A stretch of DNA of 64,000 nt from Aquibacillus rhizosphaerae (GTDB lineage: Bacteria > Bacillota > Bacilli > Bacillales > Amphibacillaceae): contig NZ_JASTZU010000037.1 of the NCBI RefSeq assembly GCF_030282825.1, positions 142,395 through 206,394 on the forward strand, in the 5' to 3' direction. The position numbers and the translations under genes are program-made. Position 1 is the first letter of the stretch, and each line of letters opens with the position of its first letter. Below, piece after piece: positions 29,074-39,651 of this stretch. The notes under the pieces were generated by a model that ran no database searches, had not been told where the DNA came from, and saw nothing but the letters and a program-made list of their open reading frames with translations.

Positions 29074-30123
29074 TTGAAGGAAAACGAAAGCTTTGATGTA
29101 ACGATAATTGGTGGAGGACCTGCTGGATTATTCTCAGCTTTTTATAGTGGATTAAGAGAAATGAAAACAAAAATTATAGAATTTCAGCCACAGTTGGGTG
29201 GGAAAGTACATGTATATCCTGAAAAGGTAATTTGGGATGTTGGTGGTCTTCCACCAGTCTCAGGAGCGCAACTAATAGACAATATAGTAGAACAAGGGCT
29301 AACCTTCCAGCCTGAGGTTGTCTTGAATGAAAAAATAGAATCCATTACACGTAATGAAGATGGTTTGTTTGTTCTAAAAGCCGCTTCTGGAAGGGAACAC
29401 TATTCTAAAACAGTAATCATAGCTGTAGGAAGTGGAATATTAAAACCTCAAAAACTACATATTGAAGGAGCAGAAAGATTTGAGGTTGCTAATTTACATT
29501 ACACAGTAAAATCTTTAAAGCATTTTAAAAATAAAACAGTAATCATTTCTGGTGGAGGAAATTCTGCAATCGATTGGGCCAATGAATTAGAGCCAATCGC
29601 CAAGAAAGTGTATTTAACCTATCGAAAAGCAACCTTAACAGGGCATGAGTCTCAAATATCACACTTGATGAATAGTTCGGTGGAATGCTTATTTAATTCC
29701 TCCATTACTAAGCTAATTGCTGGTGTAGAGGAGAAGTCCATTGGGCGCGTAGAGTTAACTAACAATGATACTGGTAAGGTTAGCCATTTACCTGTCGATG
29801 ACGTTGTTATTAATCATGGATATGATCGAGATGCATCTTTACTAGAGAATAGCCAACTAGATATAAAATTAATAGATGACTACTTTGTTGCAGGCAATCC
29901 TACTAGTGAGTCTTCGATAAAAGGGCTCTATGCTGCAGGGGACATTCTAAAGCATGAAGGAAAACTACACCTGATTGCAGGCGCTTTTCAAGATGCCGCA
30001 AATGCTGTGAATAATGCAAAAACATTCATTCAACCTGATGCACGTGATACAGGAATGGTTTCCTCTCATAATGATGTATTCAAAAAGCGAAATAAATCGG
30101 TAATCGAACAGATTGTAAAATAG
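29074..30123 (+). CDS. ycgT: Ferredoxin-NADP reductase, thioredoxin-reductase-like (YcgT)
   Basis: FAD/NADPH oxidoreductase of 349 residues passing electrons to ferredoxin or flavodoxin. FAD motif IIGGGPAGLFSAFY, NADPH motif VIISGGGNSAIDWANE and GLYAAGDILKHEGKLHL are present; no CxxC disulfide as in true thioredoxin reductase. The sequence strongly resembles B. subtilis YcgT, which is Fur controlled, and a perfect Fur box lies about 100 nt upstream. TTG start follows AGGGAGTGG. Confidence 0.93.
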   Translation: MKENESFDVTIIGGGPAGLFSAFYSGLREMKTKIIEFQPQLGGKVHVYPEKVIWDVGGLPPVSGAQLIDNIVEQGLTFQPEVVLNEKIESITRNEDGLFVLKAASGREHYSKTVIIAVGSGILKPQKLHIEGAERFEVANLHYTVKSLKHFKNKTVIISGGGNSAIDWANELEPIAKKVYLTYRKATLTGHESQISHLMNSSVECLFNSSITKLIAGVEEKSIGRVELTNNDTGKVSHLPVDDVVINHGYDRDASLLENSQLDIKLIDDYFVAGNPTSESSIKGLYAAGDILKHEGKLHLIAGAFQDAANAVNNAKTFIQPDARDTGMVSSHNDVFKKRNKSVIEQIVK

Positions 30124-30146
30124 CACTGCCTATAAGAAAATCGCTG

Positions 30147-30192
30147 GGCGCCTTCGAAACAAGAAAAAAACTTGTTTCGAAGGTGCCTTTTT
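30147..30192 (+). terminator. Terminator of ycgT
   Basis: 17-bp stem GGCGCCTTCGAAACAAG/CTTGTTTCGAAGGTGCC, A7 loop, T5 tail. The rest of the gap to 30649 holds AT-rich DNA with only a cypC promoter candidate. Confidence 0.93.
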
Positions 30193-30578
30193 ATGTAACA
30201 TTCCTTAAGACCCTCGAGGTGGTAGGAGTTAGAAGGACTGTTTTTGCATGTAGCTACATTAGTGAATTTAATAATACGCTAGACCAAAAAACAGTTGCGT
30301 CCCTACTTATCGCACAACTTAACCACCCTTCCACGTATGCAAATTATTTATCAAGGTGTGTCAAATTATGAATACATGTTTGACTATCTTGACATGTAGT
30401 TTTTCTTTTCATATATGTTCCTTTGTTTAGCAACCAAATCGTTAAAAATCCATCGCTTTTTTAGCGGAATGGAATGTTAAGCATCGTTGACACCAAAATC
30501 ATGACAAAGAAAAGTTATCTGTCATATGTAGCTACCACCTAAAACTTCTTCTTTTATTTTATTTGTTAAACCATAAAT

Positions 30579-30607
30579 ATGACAAATCTATTAGGAAAGA
30601 CTTATAC
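30579..30607 (+). promoter_or_regulatory. Candidate cypC promoter
   Basis: ATGACA-N17-TTATAC, 43 nt before the start codon; no other element is seen in 30193-30578. Confidence 0.45.
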
Positions 30608-30643
30608 CATGGATGGAAAACAAATGACTAATAAAAGGAGTGA

Positions 30644-31906
<1,263 letters not shown>

Positions 31907-31964
31907 TATTTAAGTTTTTGCTAGTTGAGCCTCATAACTGATTCTTTTAAAGTGTTTCAAGAAA

Positions 31965-32009
31965 AAAAGAAGTTCTGCAACAGTTACCTCTTTACAGAAC
32001 TTCTTTTTT
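31965..32009 (+). terminator. Terminator of cypC
   Basis: AAAAGAAGTTCTG/CAGAACTTCTTTT stem with T-run. Confidence 0.85.
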
Positions 32010-32050
32010 ATATTAAATTAATATCATAATATGACTACAAAAATAGCTTT

Positions 32051-32075
32051 CTTAGTGCACTAGTTCTGCACTAAG
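32051..32075 (-). terminator. Probable terminator of the gene at 32086
   Basis: 9-bp stem CTTAGTGCA/TGCACTAAG with a 7-nt loop; short T-stretch on the minus strand. Confidence 0.6.
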
Positions 32076-32085
32076 TTAGGATGTA

Positions 32086-32457
32086 TTATTTAAATAACTT
32101 AATAACTTTGTTTAAAACCTTCTTGTCCTTTGCTGTCACAGTTCTTGGTTTCTTTGGAGATACAACACTAAATCCGTCTTCTTGATTATCAACTGTTACA
32201 ATTTGCAAATAAAAAGGTTTTGATTTGCGGTCTCCACCTAAATATCCTTTGAGAAATTTCATTCTGTTGGCTGAACTTGTCATTTCGCCATTATAATCCC
32301 ATTCAATGTCATTTTCATATCTCTTGTCCATTTTTTCCTTTAGTGCCAATGCTTCTGAAACAGCTTCTTTTGGAGTTTTAAAGAATGAATTTCGTCTATT
32401 CATTCCTCTCATTTTAAACCCATCTCCAGCCTTTGCTTGATATAACATACTCGTCAT
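32086..32457 (-). CDS. Hypothetical basic protein
   Basis: About 123 residues, Lys/Arg-rich, with no membrane segment or signal. FFKTPKEAVSEALALKEKMD looks helical and FYLQIVTVDNQEDGFSVV like a beta segment. Family not recognised. ATG 32457 has AAAGG 9 nt upstream, while ATG 32466 abuts it. Flanked by terminators, so a single-gene unit. Confidence 0.6.
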   Translation of the reverse strand: MTSMLYQAKAGDGFKMRGMNRRNSFFKTPKEAVSEALALKEKMDKRYENDIEWDYNGEMTSSANRMKFLKGYLGGDRKSKPFYLQIVTVDNQEDGFSVVSPKKPRTVTAKDKKVLNKVIKLFK

Positions 32458-32708
32458 TTTGGTCATCCTTTCTGTATTGGTCTCACACCCTCTGGGCGGT
32501 TTTCTCTACACCAGAAGACCACAGGGCTTTTCCCCTTTCCTATCATTATACGCTTTTTTACCAACAAATACCACCTTACTTCATACAATCTTGTTTATTT
32601 GTTGAAAAATTGGGGAGAAATATGATTATATGTTAGATTTTTATTGTAATTAATTCTACCAGTGTTATGGTAGTAATAGCAGACTAATAAAAATTGCGAG
32701 GTAGTAAA

Positions 32709-32873
32709 ATGAGAAATAACAATAAATTTGAGCAAAAACAAAAGGTAACTATTAAATCTACAGGGGAAACTGTCACAATAAACAAATGGACGTATGTTGA
32801 AAATATGAAGCGTTACTCTTACACAGTTGAAGAATATCCGAATACATTTTATTTTGAGGAAGAAATTGAGTAG
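32709..32873 (+). CDS. Small conserved-looking hypothetical protein
   Basis: 54 residues. The segment KVTIKSTGETVTINKWTYV suggests a short beta-barrel, followed by a Tyr-rich turn and an acidic FYFEEEIE end. GCGAGG 7 nt before ATG and a terminator 25 nt after the stop frame it as a real gene. Function unknown. Confidence 0.7.
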   Translation: MRNNNKFEQKQKVTIKSTGETVTINKWTYVENMKRYSYTVEEYPNTFYFEEEIE

Positions 32874-32897
32874 GTAGAGACAAATACTACTTCTTTC

Positions 32898-32928
32898 AAA
32901 CGGAAACTACCTCAGTTTCCGTTTTATT
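32898..32928 (+). terminator. Terminator of the small gene 32709
   Basis: AAACGGAAACT/AGTTTCCGTTT stem and T-rich tail. Of the rest up to 33166, only a start-less 45-codon minus-strand frame ending near 33000 is notable. Confidence 0.85.
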
Positions 32929-33166
32929 TTTTGTTTTAATGGATAACACCACAATAAGTAATCCCTTCTTCACCTTTATCTAATTTATACTATAAACAAC
33001 TTGTCTCTAACCAAGACTCAACAATTGCAACTGGTTTTTTACCTAAAGCAAGTGCTACATCTGTTGTACATTTTTCAATAAAATATTTTAAAATATTGCT
33101 AGAAGTTAGAGTGCTTACTAGTGCACATTTTCAAATCAATTATATACTGATTAGTCTATTTATCGA

Positions 33167-33193
33167 AAAAAAGCCCCTAAAATGAGGCTTTTT
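33167..33193 (-). terminator. Terminator of the Gly-rich small gene
   Basis: AAAAAGCCCCT/GAGGCTTTTT stem, T-run on the minus strand. Confidence 0.75.
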
Positions 33194-33203
33194 AATCTGG
33201 TTT

Positions 33204-33470
33204 TTATATCCAAAACCAAGGTGCTAAAGATAAACCAACAATTGATCCTAGTAAAATCCCCGTTCCAAAACCAGCGCCTGGTCCCCAGAACCCATATCCA
33301 TAACCACCGAGGTTTCTATGAGGCCCAGACCCACCTAAAGGACTGATATATACTTTATGACGATCCACATGTTCAATAATACCTTGGTGTACCTTACCAT
33401 CAACTGTTCTAATGACAACTGGTTTTTTCATATATCTAGTACAAAGCTCATGATAATGACCAACAGACAT
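33204..33470 (-). CDS. Small protein: Sm-like N-terminal segment plus Gly-rich hydrophobic tail
   Basis: 88 residues. KPVVIRTVDGKVHQGIIEHV resembles the first strands of an Sm/LSM-type fold, followed by GGYGYGFWGPGAGFGTGILL and a hydrophobic end (IVGLSLAPWFWI) that could insert in a membrane. ATG 33470 follows GGAGGTGAAG; the upstream part of the frame lacks a ribosome site. I recall similar uncharacterised Bacilli proteins but no function. Confidence 0.75.
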   Translation of the reverse strand: MSVGHYHELCTRYMKKPVVIRTVDGKVHQGIIEHVDRHKVYISPLGGSGPHRNLGGYGYGFWGPGAGFGTGILLGSIVGLSLAPWFWI

Positions 33471-33626
33471 TAACTTCACCTCCATATTATCTTTACTCTT
33501 ACTATACGTATAAAAAAAAGAGATGATAGGGTGATTAACCCAACTTATAAGCGAAATCTTATTAATCAATATTTAATGTTTAAATCAAAACCAAAAATAG
33601 TGGAAACTTTACAAAACAACACAAAA

Positions 33627-33672
33627 AAAGCCAGACTCTGATACATGAATTCGTATCGATAAGTCTGGCTTT
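33627..33672 (-). terminator. Terminator of fruA
   Basis: 10-bp stem AAAGCCAGAC/GTCTGGCTTT with an inner GATAC/GTATC pairing; T-rich tail. Confidence 0.82.
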
Positions 33673-33687
33673 CTTAATAATTTGTTG

Positions 33688-35565
33688 TTACTTTATATCT
33701 TTCTTCAAAATCCCCAACATAATAGCTGTTATAGCAGCTCCTATTAGAATTGCTAATAAATACATGAATGGATTACCTTCAAGTAGTGGAAAGACAAACG
33801 CTCCACCATGTGGTGCTGGTAAGCCGATGTTAAATAACATTGATAAAGCACCCGCAACCGAAGAACCAACCACGATTGACGGAATAACTCTACCTGGGTC
33901 AGCTGCAGCAAACGGTATCGCACCCTCTGTAATAAATGATGCACCCATAATATAGTTTGATTTTCCTGCATCTAGTTCTTGTCTCGTAAATTTCTTAGCA
34001 AAAAACGTTGTTGCTAAAGCAATCCCTAGTGGTGGAACCATTCCACCAGCCATAATTGCTGCATGTGGCAATAAAATTCCATCTGCGATCATTGCTAGAC
34101 CAAAAGTGTAAGCAGCTTTATTTATTGGACCACCCATATCAATGGCCATCATTCCACCTAATATTAATCCGAGTAAAACAGCATTGGTAGTTCCCATTCC
34201 TTCTAACCAGCCACCTAGTGCTGTGTTGAATGCACCAACAGGACCTTCTACTACAAAGAACATAATCATACCAGTTGCAAAAATACTTAATAATGGATAC
34301 AGTAAAATTGTTTTAATACCATCTAATGATTGCGGCATTCCTTCTAATAATTTTTTTAATCCAACGACAATATAACCTGCCAAGAAACCGGCAATAATAC
34401 CACCTAAGAATCCTGAATTACCTTGGGCTGCCATGAATCCACCTACCATACCTGGAGCAAGCCCTGGCCTATCGGCAATACTCATTGCAATGAATCCAGC
34501 AAGTACAGGAATCATTAACCCCATTGCGTTACCGCCACCAATTGTATTTAGCGCTTCAGCAAATACATTGTAGTTCGAATCATCCTTGAGATGTGATTCA
34601 ATACCAAACATAAATCCAAGTGCTATTAAGATACCACCACCAACAACGAAAGGTAGCATGTGTGAAACACCATTCATTAAGTGTCTATAAAATGCGTTAA
34701 GATTTGATTTTCCACCACCACTGGGCTCTATTGTTGATGAACTTTTACCACCTTGATAAATAAGTGCATTACCATTGATTACTTTTTCAATTAATTCTTT
34801 TGGTCTACGAATCCCATCAGCTACGGCAGCTTCTACTACTGGCTTGCCTTTAAATCGTTCCATATCTACCTTCGTATCAGCGGCTATTATGATACCATCT
34901 GCTTCCTGTATTTCTTTTTCAGTTAAAACGTTCTTCGCCCCACCCGAACCACGCGTTTCAACCTTTATATCAATCCCTAATTCTTTACCTTTGGCTTTCA
35001 AAGCATCTGCGGCCATATAGGTATGTGCAATTCCTGTTGGACAAGCGGTGACAGCAAGAATCTTTTTACCTTCGATTGCTTGAACACCCCCTGATTCATC
35101 TTCTATTTTCTCTTTTTCCTTCTGATCTATTAACGATAAGATTTGTTGTGTCGAGTTTGCTTGTAATAATTTTTTTCTAAATGATTCATCCATTAACATC
35201 GAAGACAATCTTGCTAGTGTATCTAAATGTTCGTTATTAGCACCATCTGTGGCAGCAATCATAAAAAACAAATGACTTGGCTTTTGATCAAGTGCTTCGT
35301 AATCAACACCTGCTTTTGACCTTCCAAAAACAATCGAAGGAACCTTTACTGCATCTGTTTTGGCATGGGGAATTGCGATACCATCGCCAATTCCAGTGGT
35401 TCCTTGGGTTTCTCTAGCCCATATTTCTTTTTTAAATTTATCTTTGTCTACTAATCTTCCAGCAAACCCTAGTTTTTCAACAAGTTCATCAATAACAGTA
35501 GACTTTGATGTTGCATGTAAATCTAAAATAATTGTTTCTGATTTTAACAACTCTGTTATTTTCAT
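33688..35565 (-). CDS. fruA: Fructose-specific PTS transporter, fused EIIABC
   Basis: 625-residue PTS permease importing and phosphorylating fructose, normally to fructose 1-phosphate. Domains in order: EIIA (1-150, phospho-His67 in IPHAKT), EIIB (about 165-265, phospho-Cys175 in TACPTGIAHTYMAAD), EIIC (about 285-625, membrane). Length and order match B. subtilis FruA. It lies 116 nt after the DeoR-type regulator; the expected 1-phosphofructokinase gene is missing between them. Confidence 0.93.
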   Translation of the reverse strand: MKITELLKSETIILDLHATSKSTVIDELVEKLGFAGRLVDKDKFKKEIWARETQGTTGIGDGIAIPHAKTDAVKVPSIVFGRSKAGVDYEALDQKPSHLFFMIAATDGANNEHLDTLARLSSMLMDESFRKKLLQANSTQQILSLIDQKEKEKIEDESGGVQAIEGKKILAVTACPTGIAHTYMAADALKAKGKELGIDIKVETRGSGGAKNVLTEKEIQEADGIIIAADTKVDMERFKGKPVVEAAVADGIRRPKELIEKVINGNALIYQGGKSSSTIEPSGGGKSNLNAFYRHLMNGVSHMLPFVVGGGILIALGFMFGIESHLKDDSNYNVFAEALNTIGGGNAMGLMIPVLAGFIAMSIADRPGLAPGMVGGFMAAQGNSGFLGGIIAGFLAGYIVVGLKKLLEGMPQSLDGIKTILLYPLLSIFATGMIMFFVVEGPVGAFNTALGGWLEGMGTTNAVLLGLILGGMMAIDMGGPINKAAYTFGLAMIADGILLPHAAIMAGGMVPPLGIALATTFFAKKFTRQELDAGKSNYIMGASFITEGAIPFAAADPGRVIPSIVVGSSVAGALSMLFNIGLPAPHGGAFVFPLLEGNPFMYLLAILIGAAITAIMLGILKKDIK

Positions 35566-35681
35566 CTGATTTCCTCCTCAACTTTCTTTATTAATAAAAT
35601 TTCCCCACGTTTTGCTATATTTTCATTCACAAATATTCCATCAAATCTCACCAAGGAAAAGATTGATTTAAGATAGATAAA

Positions 35682-36434
35682 TCATTCCTCAACAACCTCT
35701 ATGACTGTTTTTGAACGATACTCAGAAACAATGTCTGGATCTTTTTCATCTGTAATAATAATGGCATCATCAAGTTCACCAATTTGTGTGAAGGTAACTT
35801 CATGAAATTTTGTGTGATCCGCAAGAACATATACTTTCTGCCCTAGTTCTAAAGCTAATGATTTTAATGCTGCTTCTTCTGGATCTGGTGTAGTTAAACC
35901 ATACGTAAGGTGTACACCATTCACACCTAGAAATGTTTTATCAAATCTAAATTTCCTCAGACTATCCACAGCAATTTGGCCAATCAATGCACCGGTTCTT
36001 GGTTTAGCAAAACCGCCTAGCAAGTATGTTTGAATATTCTTTTCTAATAGAGGCTCTAAATGATTAAGTCCGTTCGTTACAACAGTTAAATCCTTTGCAG
36101 TGATATATTTAATCATCTGATACGTAGTTGTACCTGCATCTAAAAATATACAATCCCCATCCTGAATTAAATTGGCCGCATATTTTGCAATTACCTCTTT
36201 TTCCGTTAAGTTTTTCGTAGACTTTTCCAATATGCTTGGTTCATCTCTTTTTTGTTGAAGTAACGATGCACCTCCATGCACACGCTTTAACTTGTTCTTC
36301 TTTTCCAGTTGACTCAAATCTCGACGGATAGTTGATTCAGAAGAATTTAATTGCTCAACAAGTTCTTGAATTCTAACAATTTCTTTCTCATCTAATAACT
36401 GTAAGATAACTTGATGTCGTTCAGCAGTTAGCAC
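35682..36434 (-). CDS. fruR: DeoR-family repressor of the fructose genes
   Basis: 250 residues: N-terminal HTH (RIQELVEQLNSSESTIRRDL, RVHGGASLL) and a C-terminal sugar-phosphate sensor (FLDAGTTTYQM, VVTNGL). GTG start after GGAGGTG with 7-nt spacing. Directly upstream of fruA, so likely its repressor with a phosphorylated sugar as inducer; the exact ligand is inferred. Confidence 0.88.
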   Translation of the reverse strand: MLTAERHQVILQLLDEKEIVRIQELVEQLNSSESTIRRDLSQLEKKNKLKRVHGGASLLQQKRDEPSILEKSTKNLTEKEVIAKYAANLIQDGDCIFLDAGTTTYQMIKYITAKDLTVVTNGLNHLEPLLEKNIQTYLLGGFAKPRTGALIGQIAVDSLRKFRFDKTFLGVNGVHLTYGLTTPDPEEAALKSLALELGQKVYVLADHTKFHEVTFTQIGELDDAIIITDEKDPDIVSEYRSKTVIEVVEE

Positions 36435-36458
36435 TTGCTAACACCTCCACTCTTATTA

Positions 36459-36574
36459 TTAACCGTTTTCAAAATCAATCATTATAATTCATAAATAGTC
36501 ATTTATTTAACTATGTACCTTTTTAGAATATTATTTACTAGCTCTTATTCATATAATAACTGAAGCGTTTTCAT
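36459..36574 (-). promoter_or_regulatory. Candidate cre sites upstream of fruR-fruA
   Basis: Two cre-like sequences read on the minus strand: TGAAAACGGTTAAT (36459-36472, 12 of 14) and TGAAAACGCTTCA (36561-36573, one base short). TCAATCAYT occurs three times here (36475, 36578, 36650) and may be a FruR repeat. The 36435-36676 gap holds nothing else I can name. Confidence 0.35.
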
Positions 36575-36676
36575 ATATCAATCATTTTCTTTCAATTTCA
36601 TTTAAAATCATTCAAATATGATTGGTATAACTTCTCCTTACTACAAAATTCAATCACTTTTAAACGTTTTGAATGC

Positions 36677-36709
36677 AAAAATGCGTTCAAACATCGTGAA
36701 CGCATTTTT
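36677..36709 (-). terminator. Terminator of the mocR-like gene
   Basis: 13-bp stem AAAAATGCGTTCA/TGAACGCATTTTT. Confidence 0.85.
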
Positions 36710-36754
36710 ATTATTATTTTCATTACGATAGGTTTATATTTATAAAAAATTCCG

Positions 36755-38161
36755 TTACTTAAACCATATTTTACTTAAGAGGTAAATGCCTTCTTTAATT
36801 TCCACTTCATTTAATCCACCAAATCCCAATTGAATTTTCGGAAAATCTATCGACCTATAATCTGTCCAATAAGGCGAAGTTGGATATACGCGTATCTTTG
36901 CTTTTTTAGCTAGTTGAATTAATGTTTCTTCGGTTTCTGATAACTTAATTTCTAATAATATATAAACACCTGATTTTTCACCAACAACATTAACATTCAT
37001 GCCCATATACTTAGAAATTGCTTTAAGAAGCACCTCCCTCTTCTGTCGGTTAAGCTTCCTGATTCTACGAATGTGTCTCGTTAAATAGCCCCTTTCGATA
37101 AATAACGCAAGCGCTTCTTGGTGAATTTTAGATACAGTTTGGTCATAAGAAGCATACATTTTTTTATATTGATTCAGCATGCTTTTAGGTAATACCATAT
37201 AGCTCACTCTTAAAGCAGGGGAAAATGATTTAGAAAACGTACCTAAATAGATAACCCTCTCATTTAGATCAAGGCCTTGAAGTGAAGGAATTGGTCTCCC
37301 AACATAGCGAAATTCACTATCATAATCGTCTTCCAGAATATAACCTTCCGTTTCTATCGCCCATTTTAATAATTGTCTCCTCTTTGTAATCGATGTAATC
37401 ACACCAGTTGGATATTGATGAGACGGTGTGATATAAACTATTTTGTTTTTACTTTTTTTTAGCTCGTTTACAGATATCCCGTCCGCCTCTACTCTAATTG
37501 GTTCAACGTCTAGACCGTGATTAAGGAAAACATCTTTAGCACCTTTATATCCAGGATTCTCAATTGCAATCGATGATTCACATTGTTTAAAAATCAAACA
37601 AAGCATTCCTAATAATTGTTGTGTACCAGCACCAACAACTATTTGTTCTGGTGTGCAATTTACTCCTCTTGAAAAATGTAAATAGTAAGCAAGTTGTTCC
37701 CGCAAACTCATTTCCCCTTGTGGATGACCATAGTCAAAAATACTTCTATTATGAAGTACCTCATTGGAACACTTTTTCCATTCACTGATTGGAAAAAGTG
37801 CAAGATCTATCGATGCTTGATGAAAATCAATATGATAATCTACTTTTTCAAAGCTAGAATCTGATTCTGCCAATGGAAAAGGCTTGTGCCTTTTAACAAC
37901 ACTCAATTCCTCATCTATTTGCTGAATATAAAAACCTCTCTTAGGTACGCTCTCAATATATCCTTCTGCTAGAAGCTGTTGATAAGAAGATTCAACTGTA
38001 TTTTGACTAATATCTAAGTAAAGTGCTAATTTTCTTATCGAGGGCAATTTTTCATTTGCTTGATACCGTCCGCGTTCAATCTCTTGCTTTATATAGTTAT
38101 ATAATTGTAAATAAATAGGACTTCCATTCTTATTTTCTAATAATGGTGTTATTTCTATCAT
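36755..38161 (-). CDS. MocR/PdxR-family PLP-dependent transcriptional regulator
   Basis: 468 residues: GntR-type winged helix (about 15-80; LPSIRKLALYLDISQNTVESSYQ) joined to an aminotransferase class I fold (about 110-465) with the PLP lysine in LGTFSKSFSPALRVSY and YEDDYDSEFR-like IIEDD segment (LEDDYDSEFRY). Such proteins regulate vitamin B6, amino acid or GABA genes and often the divergent neighbour. Here that neighbour is a GNAT acetyltransferase 132 bp away. Confidence 0.9.
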   Translation of the reverse strand: MIEITPLLENKNGSPIYLQLYNYIKQEIERGRYQANEKLPSIRKLALYLDISQNTVESSYQQLLAEGYIESVPKRGFYIQQIDEELSVVKRHKPFPLAESDSSFEKVDYHIDFHQASIDLALFPISEWKKCSNEVLHNRSIFDYGHPQGEMSLREQLAYYLHFSRGVNCTPEQIVVGAGTQQLLGMLCLIFKQCESSIAIENPGYKGAKDVFLNHGLDVEPIRVEADGISVNELKKSKNKIVYITPSHQYPTGVITSITKRRQLLKWAIETEGYILEDDYDSEFRYVGRPIPSLQGLDLNERVIYLGTFSKSFSPALRVSYMVLPKSMLNQYKKMYASYDQTVSKIHQEALALFIERGYLTRHIRRIRKLNRQKREVLLKAISKYMGMNVNVVGEKSGVYILLEIKLSETEETLIQLAKKAKIRVYPTSPYWTDYRSIDFPKIQLGFGGLNEVEIKEGIYLLSKIWFK

Positions 38162-38197
38162 TTGTCACTCTCCATCTGTACCCTTTAAAAAAAGAGA

Positions 38198-38223
38198 AAC
38201 TGCCACTTTTAAAAAGGCCAGTT
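38198..38223. promoter_or_regulatory. Candidate MocR operator in the divergent intergenic region
   Basis: Imperfect inverted repeat AACTG-CC ... GGCCAGTT between the mocR-like and GNAT genes. Confidence 0.35.
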
Positions 38224-38293
38224 ATTAATTATGATAACTATAGCAAACCGTATGAACTTTGACTATTAGCAGACGGAAACTTGGAGGCGAACA

Positions 38294-38764
38294 ATGAAGA
38301 AAAACTCAATAATTACAACAGCAAATCTAGATGACATTGACATGCTCGTTCAACTATTTGAGAATTATCGATTATTTTACGGGAAAAATCAGGATACAGA
38401 AAAAGCAACAAAATTCTTAAAGGAAAGATTAGTGAATAACGAATCAGTAGTATTTATTGCGAAAGATTACGAAAACCCCTCTATTGGTTTGGGGTTTGTC
38501 CAACTATATCCTTCCTTTAGCTCCGTCTCGATGAAGAAAATATGGATTCTAAATGATTTATATGTAGAGGAAAAGGCTAGAAGAAAACGAGTTGCTAGCC
38601 AATTAATGGAAAAAGCAGAGGAATTCGTAGAACAATCCGGTTCAGAACATATCGTCTTAGAAACAGCTATTGATAACAAAAATGCTCAATGTCTTTATGA
38701 AAAAATCGGCTATCTAAAAGAAACTAATTTTTACACCTATGAACTAGTATTACCTAGGAAATAA
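38294..38764 (+). CDS. GNAT-family N-acetyltransferase
   Basis: 156-residue Gcn5-related acetyltransferase: motif A with acetyl-CoA loop (LYVEEKARRKRVASQLMEKA) and motif B (VLETAIDNKNAQCLYEKIGY). Acceptor substrate unknown. GGAGG ribosome site. Divergent from the MocR-type regulator, its probable controller. Confidence 0.9.
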   Translation: MKKNSIITTANLDDIDMLVQLFENYRLFYGKNQDTEKATKFLKERLVNNESVVFIAKDYENPSIGLGFVQLYPSFSSVSMKKIWILNDLYVEEKARRKRVASQLMEKAEEFVEQSGSEHIVLETAIDNKNAQCLYEKIGYLKETNFYTYELVLPRK

Positions 38765-38816
38765 TCATCTAAATTAACATTAAATTAATTGAGCCTCTTA
38801 TGCGTCTGAATTACTA

Positions 38817-38842
38817 GTTTAATTTTATTTCAAACCGGGGAT
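38817..38842 (+). promoter_or_regulatory. Sigma-B-type promoter of ydaT
   Basis: GTTTAA-N14-GGGGAT fits the sigma-B consensus GTTTAA-N12-14-GGGTAT with one mismatch, 27 nt before the start codon. Confidence 0.65.
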
Positions 38843-38868
38843 AGTCGTTTACAAGGAGGTTGATTATT

Positions 38869-39324
38869 ATGCCTTGGGATACAAACGATTATCCTAGTTC
38901 ACTTAAAAATTTAGAAACCGCTATTCGTAAAAAGGCTATTGATATAGCAAATGCCATGATTGATGAAGGTTATAAAGAAAATCAAGCGATTCCAATTGCA
39001 ACTAAACAAGCAAAAGAATGGTATAAAGATGCTAGCAAACAGGAAATTAATCAGGTGGAACAGATGAATGATTATAATTTACGTTCCCATGATAAAGAGG
39101 ACAAAAAAAGTCGTCCTGAGTTATTAGACAACGACGAGCATGTCATTCCGCATGAGGATGGTTGGGCAGTCCAAGCTAAAGACGCTCAAAAAGCCGCTTA
39201 CGTATTTGAGAGAAAACAAGAAGCTATTTATCAAGCGAAAGATATTGCTAAAAATAAAGGCACAAAAGTAATCATTCATAAACAAGATGGCGAAATACAA
39301 GATCAAATTAGTTTTAGTTCCTAA
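38869..39324 (+). CDS. ydaT: YdaT-like general stress protein (DUF2188 C-terminal)
   Basis: About 151 residues: N-terminal MPWDTNDYPSSLKNL and an IANAMIDEGYKENQAIPIA helix resemble B. subtilis YdaT; the C-terminal HEDGWAVQAKDAQKAAYVFERK-like segment (DGWAVQAKDAQKAAYVF) is a DUF2188 fold. ATG 38869 is 9 nt after AAGGAGG; the TTG 38860 overlaps it. A sigma-B-like promoter upstream agrees with a stress role; molecular function unknown. Confidence 0.85.
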   Translation: MPWDTNDYPSSLKNLETAIRKKAIDIANAMIDEGYKENQAIPIATKQAKEWYKDASKQEINQVEQMNDYNLRSHDKEDKKSRPELLDNDEHVIPHEDGWAVQAKDAQKAAYVFERKQEAIYQAKDIAKNKGTKVIIHKQDGEIQDQISFSS

Positions 39325-39579
39325 TATAGTTCACCTTTTAAAGCTGTAACTGATTGATTGTAAAGCTTCCTATTACTCTACAGCACAATAATATAAGCAA
39401 ATCGATCAGTTACAAAACTTTTCCTTATATTATATCCACTCTATTCATTACGTTTTTTAAAATCTCCTCTTCTTAAGTCCCAATATATTCATAGAGAAAG
39501 ATATAGAAGCTTTATGGATTATATAACGATGTATATAAGATTTATAAAAAAATATGGATAACTTCAAAAATGCTAAACA

Positions 39580-39615
39580 ACAAGAAATGCTAAACAAATG
39601 TTTAGCATTTCTTGT
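39580..39615 (-). terminator. Terminator of the BCCT gene
   Basis: 17-bp stem ACAAGAAATGCTAAACA/TGTTTAGCATTTCTTGT. The rest of the 39325-39651 gap holds only a long-loop repeat GTAACTGAT/ATCAGTTAC near 39344-39413. Confidence 0.85.
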
Positions 39616-39651
39616 TTTATACCTCCTTGTTTTAGAAGGTGAATACAATTC

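Noticed and set aside
30183..30371. 62-residue ORF after ycgT
   Set aside because: Starts inside the ycgT terminator, lacks a ribosome site.
33000..33140. Start-less minus-strand frame ending near 33000
   Set aside because: Only about 45 codons, no start and no recognised similarity.
39344..39413. GTAACTGAT/ATCAGTTAC as a ydaT terminator
   Set aside because: Loop of about 50 nt and no T-run; too weak to call.
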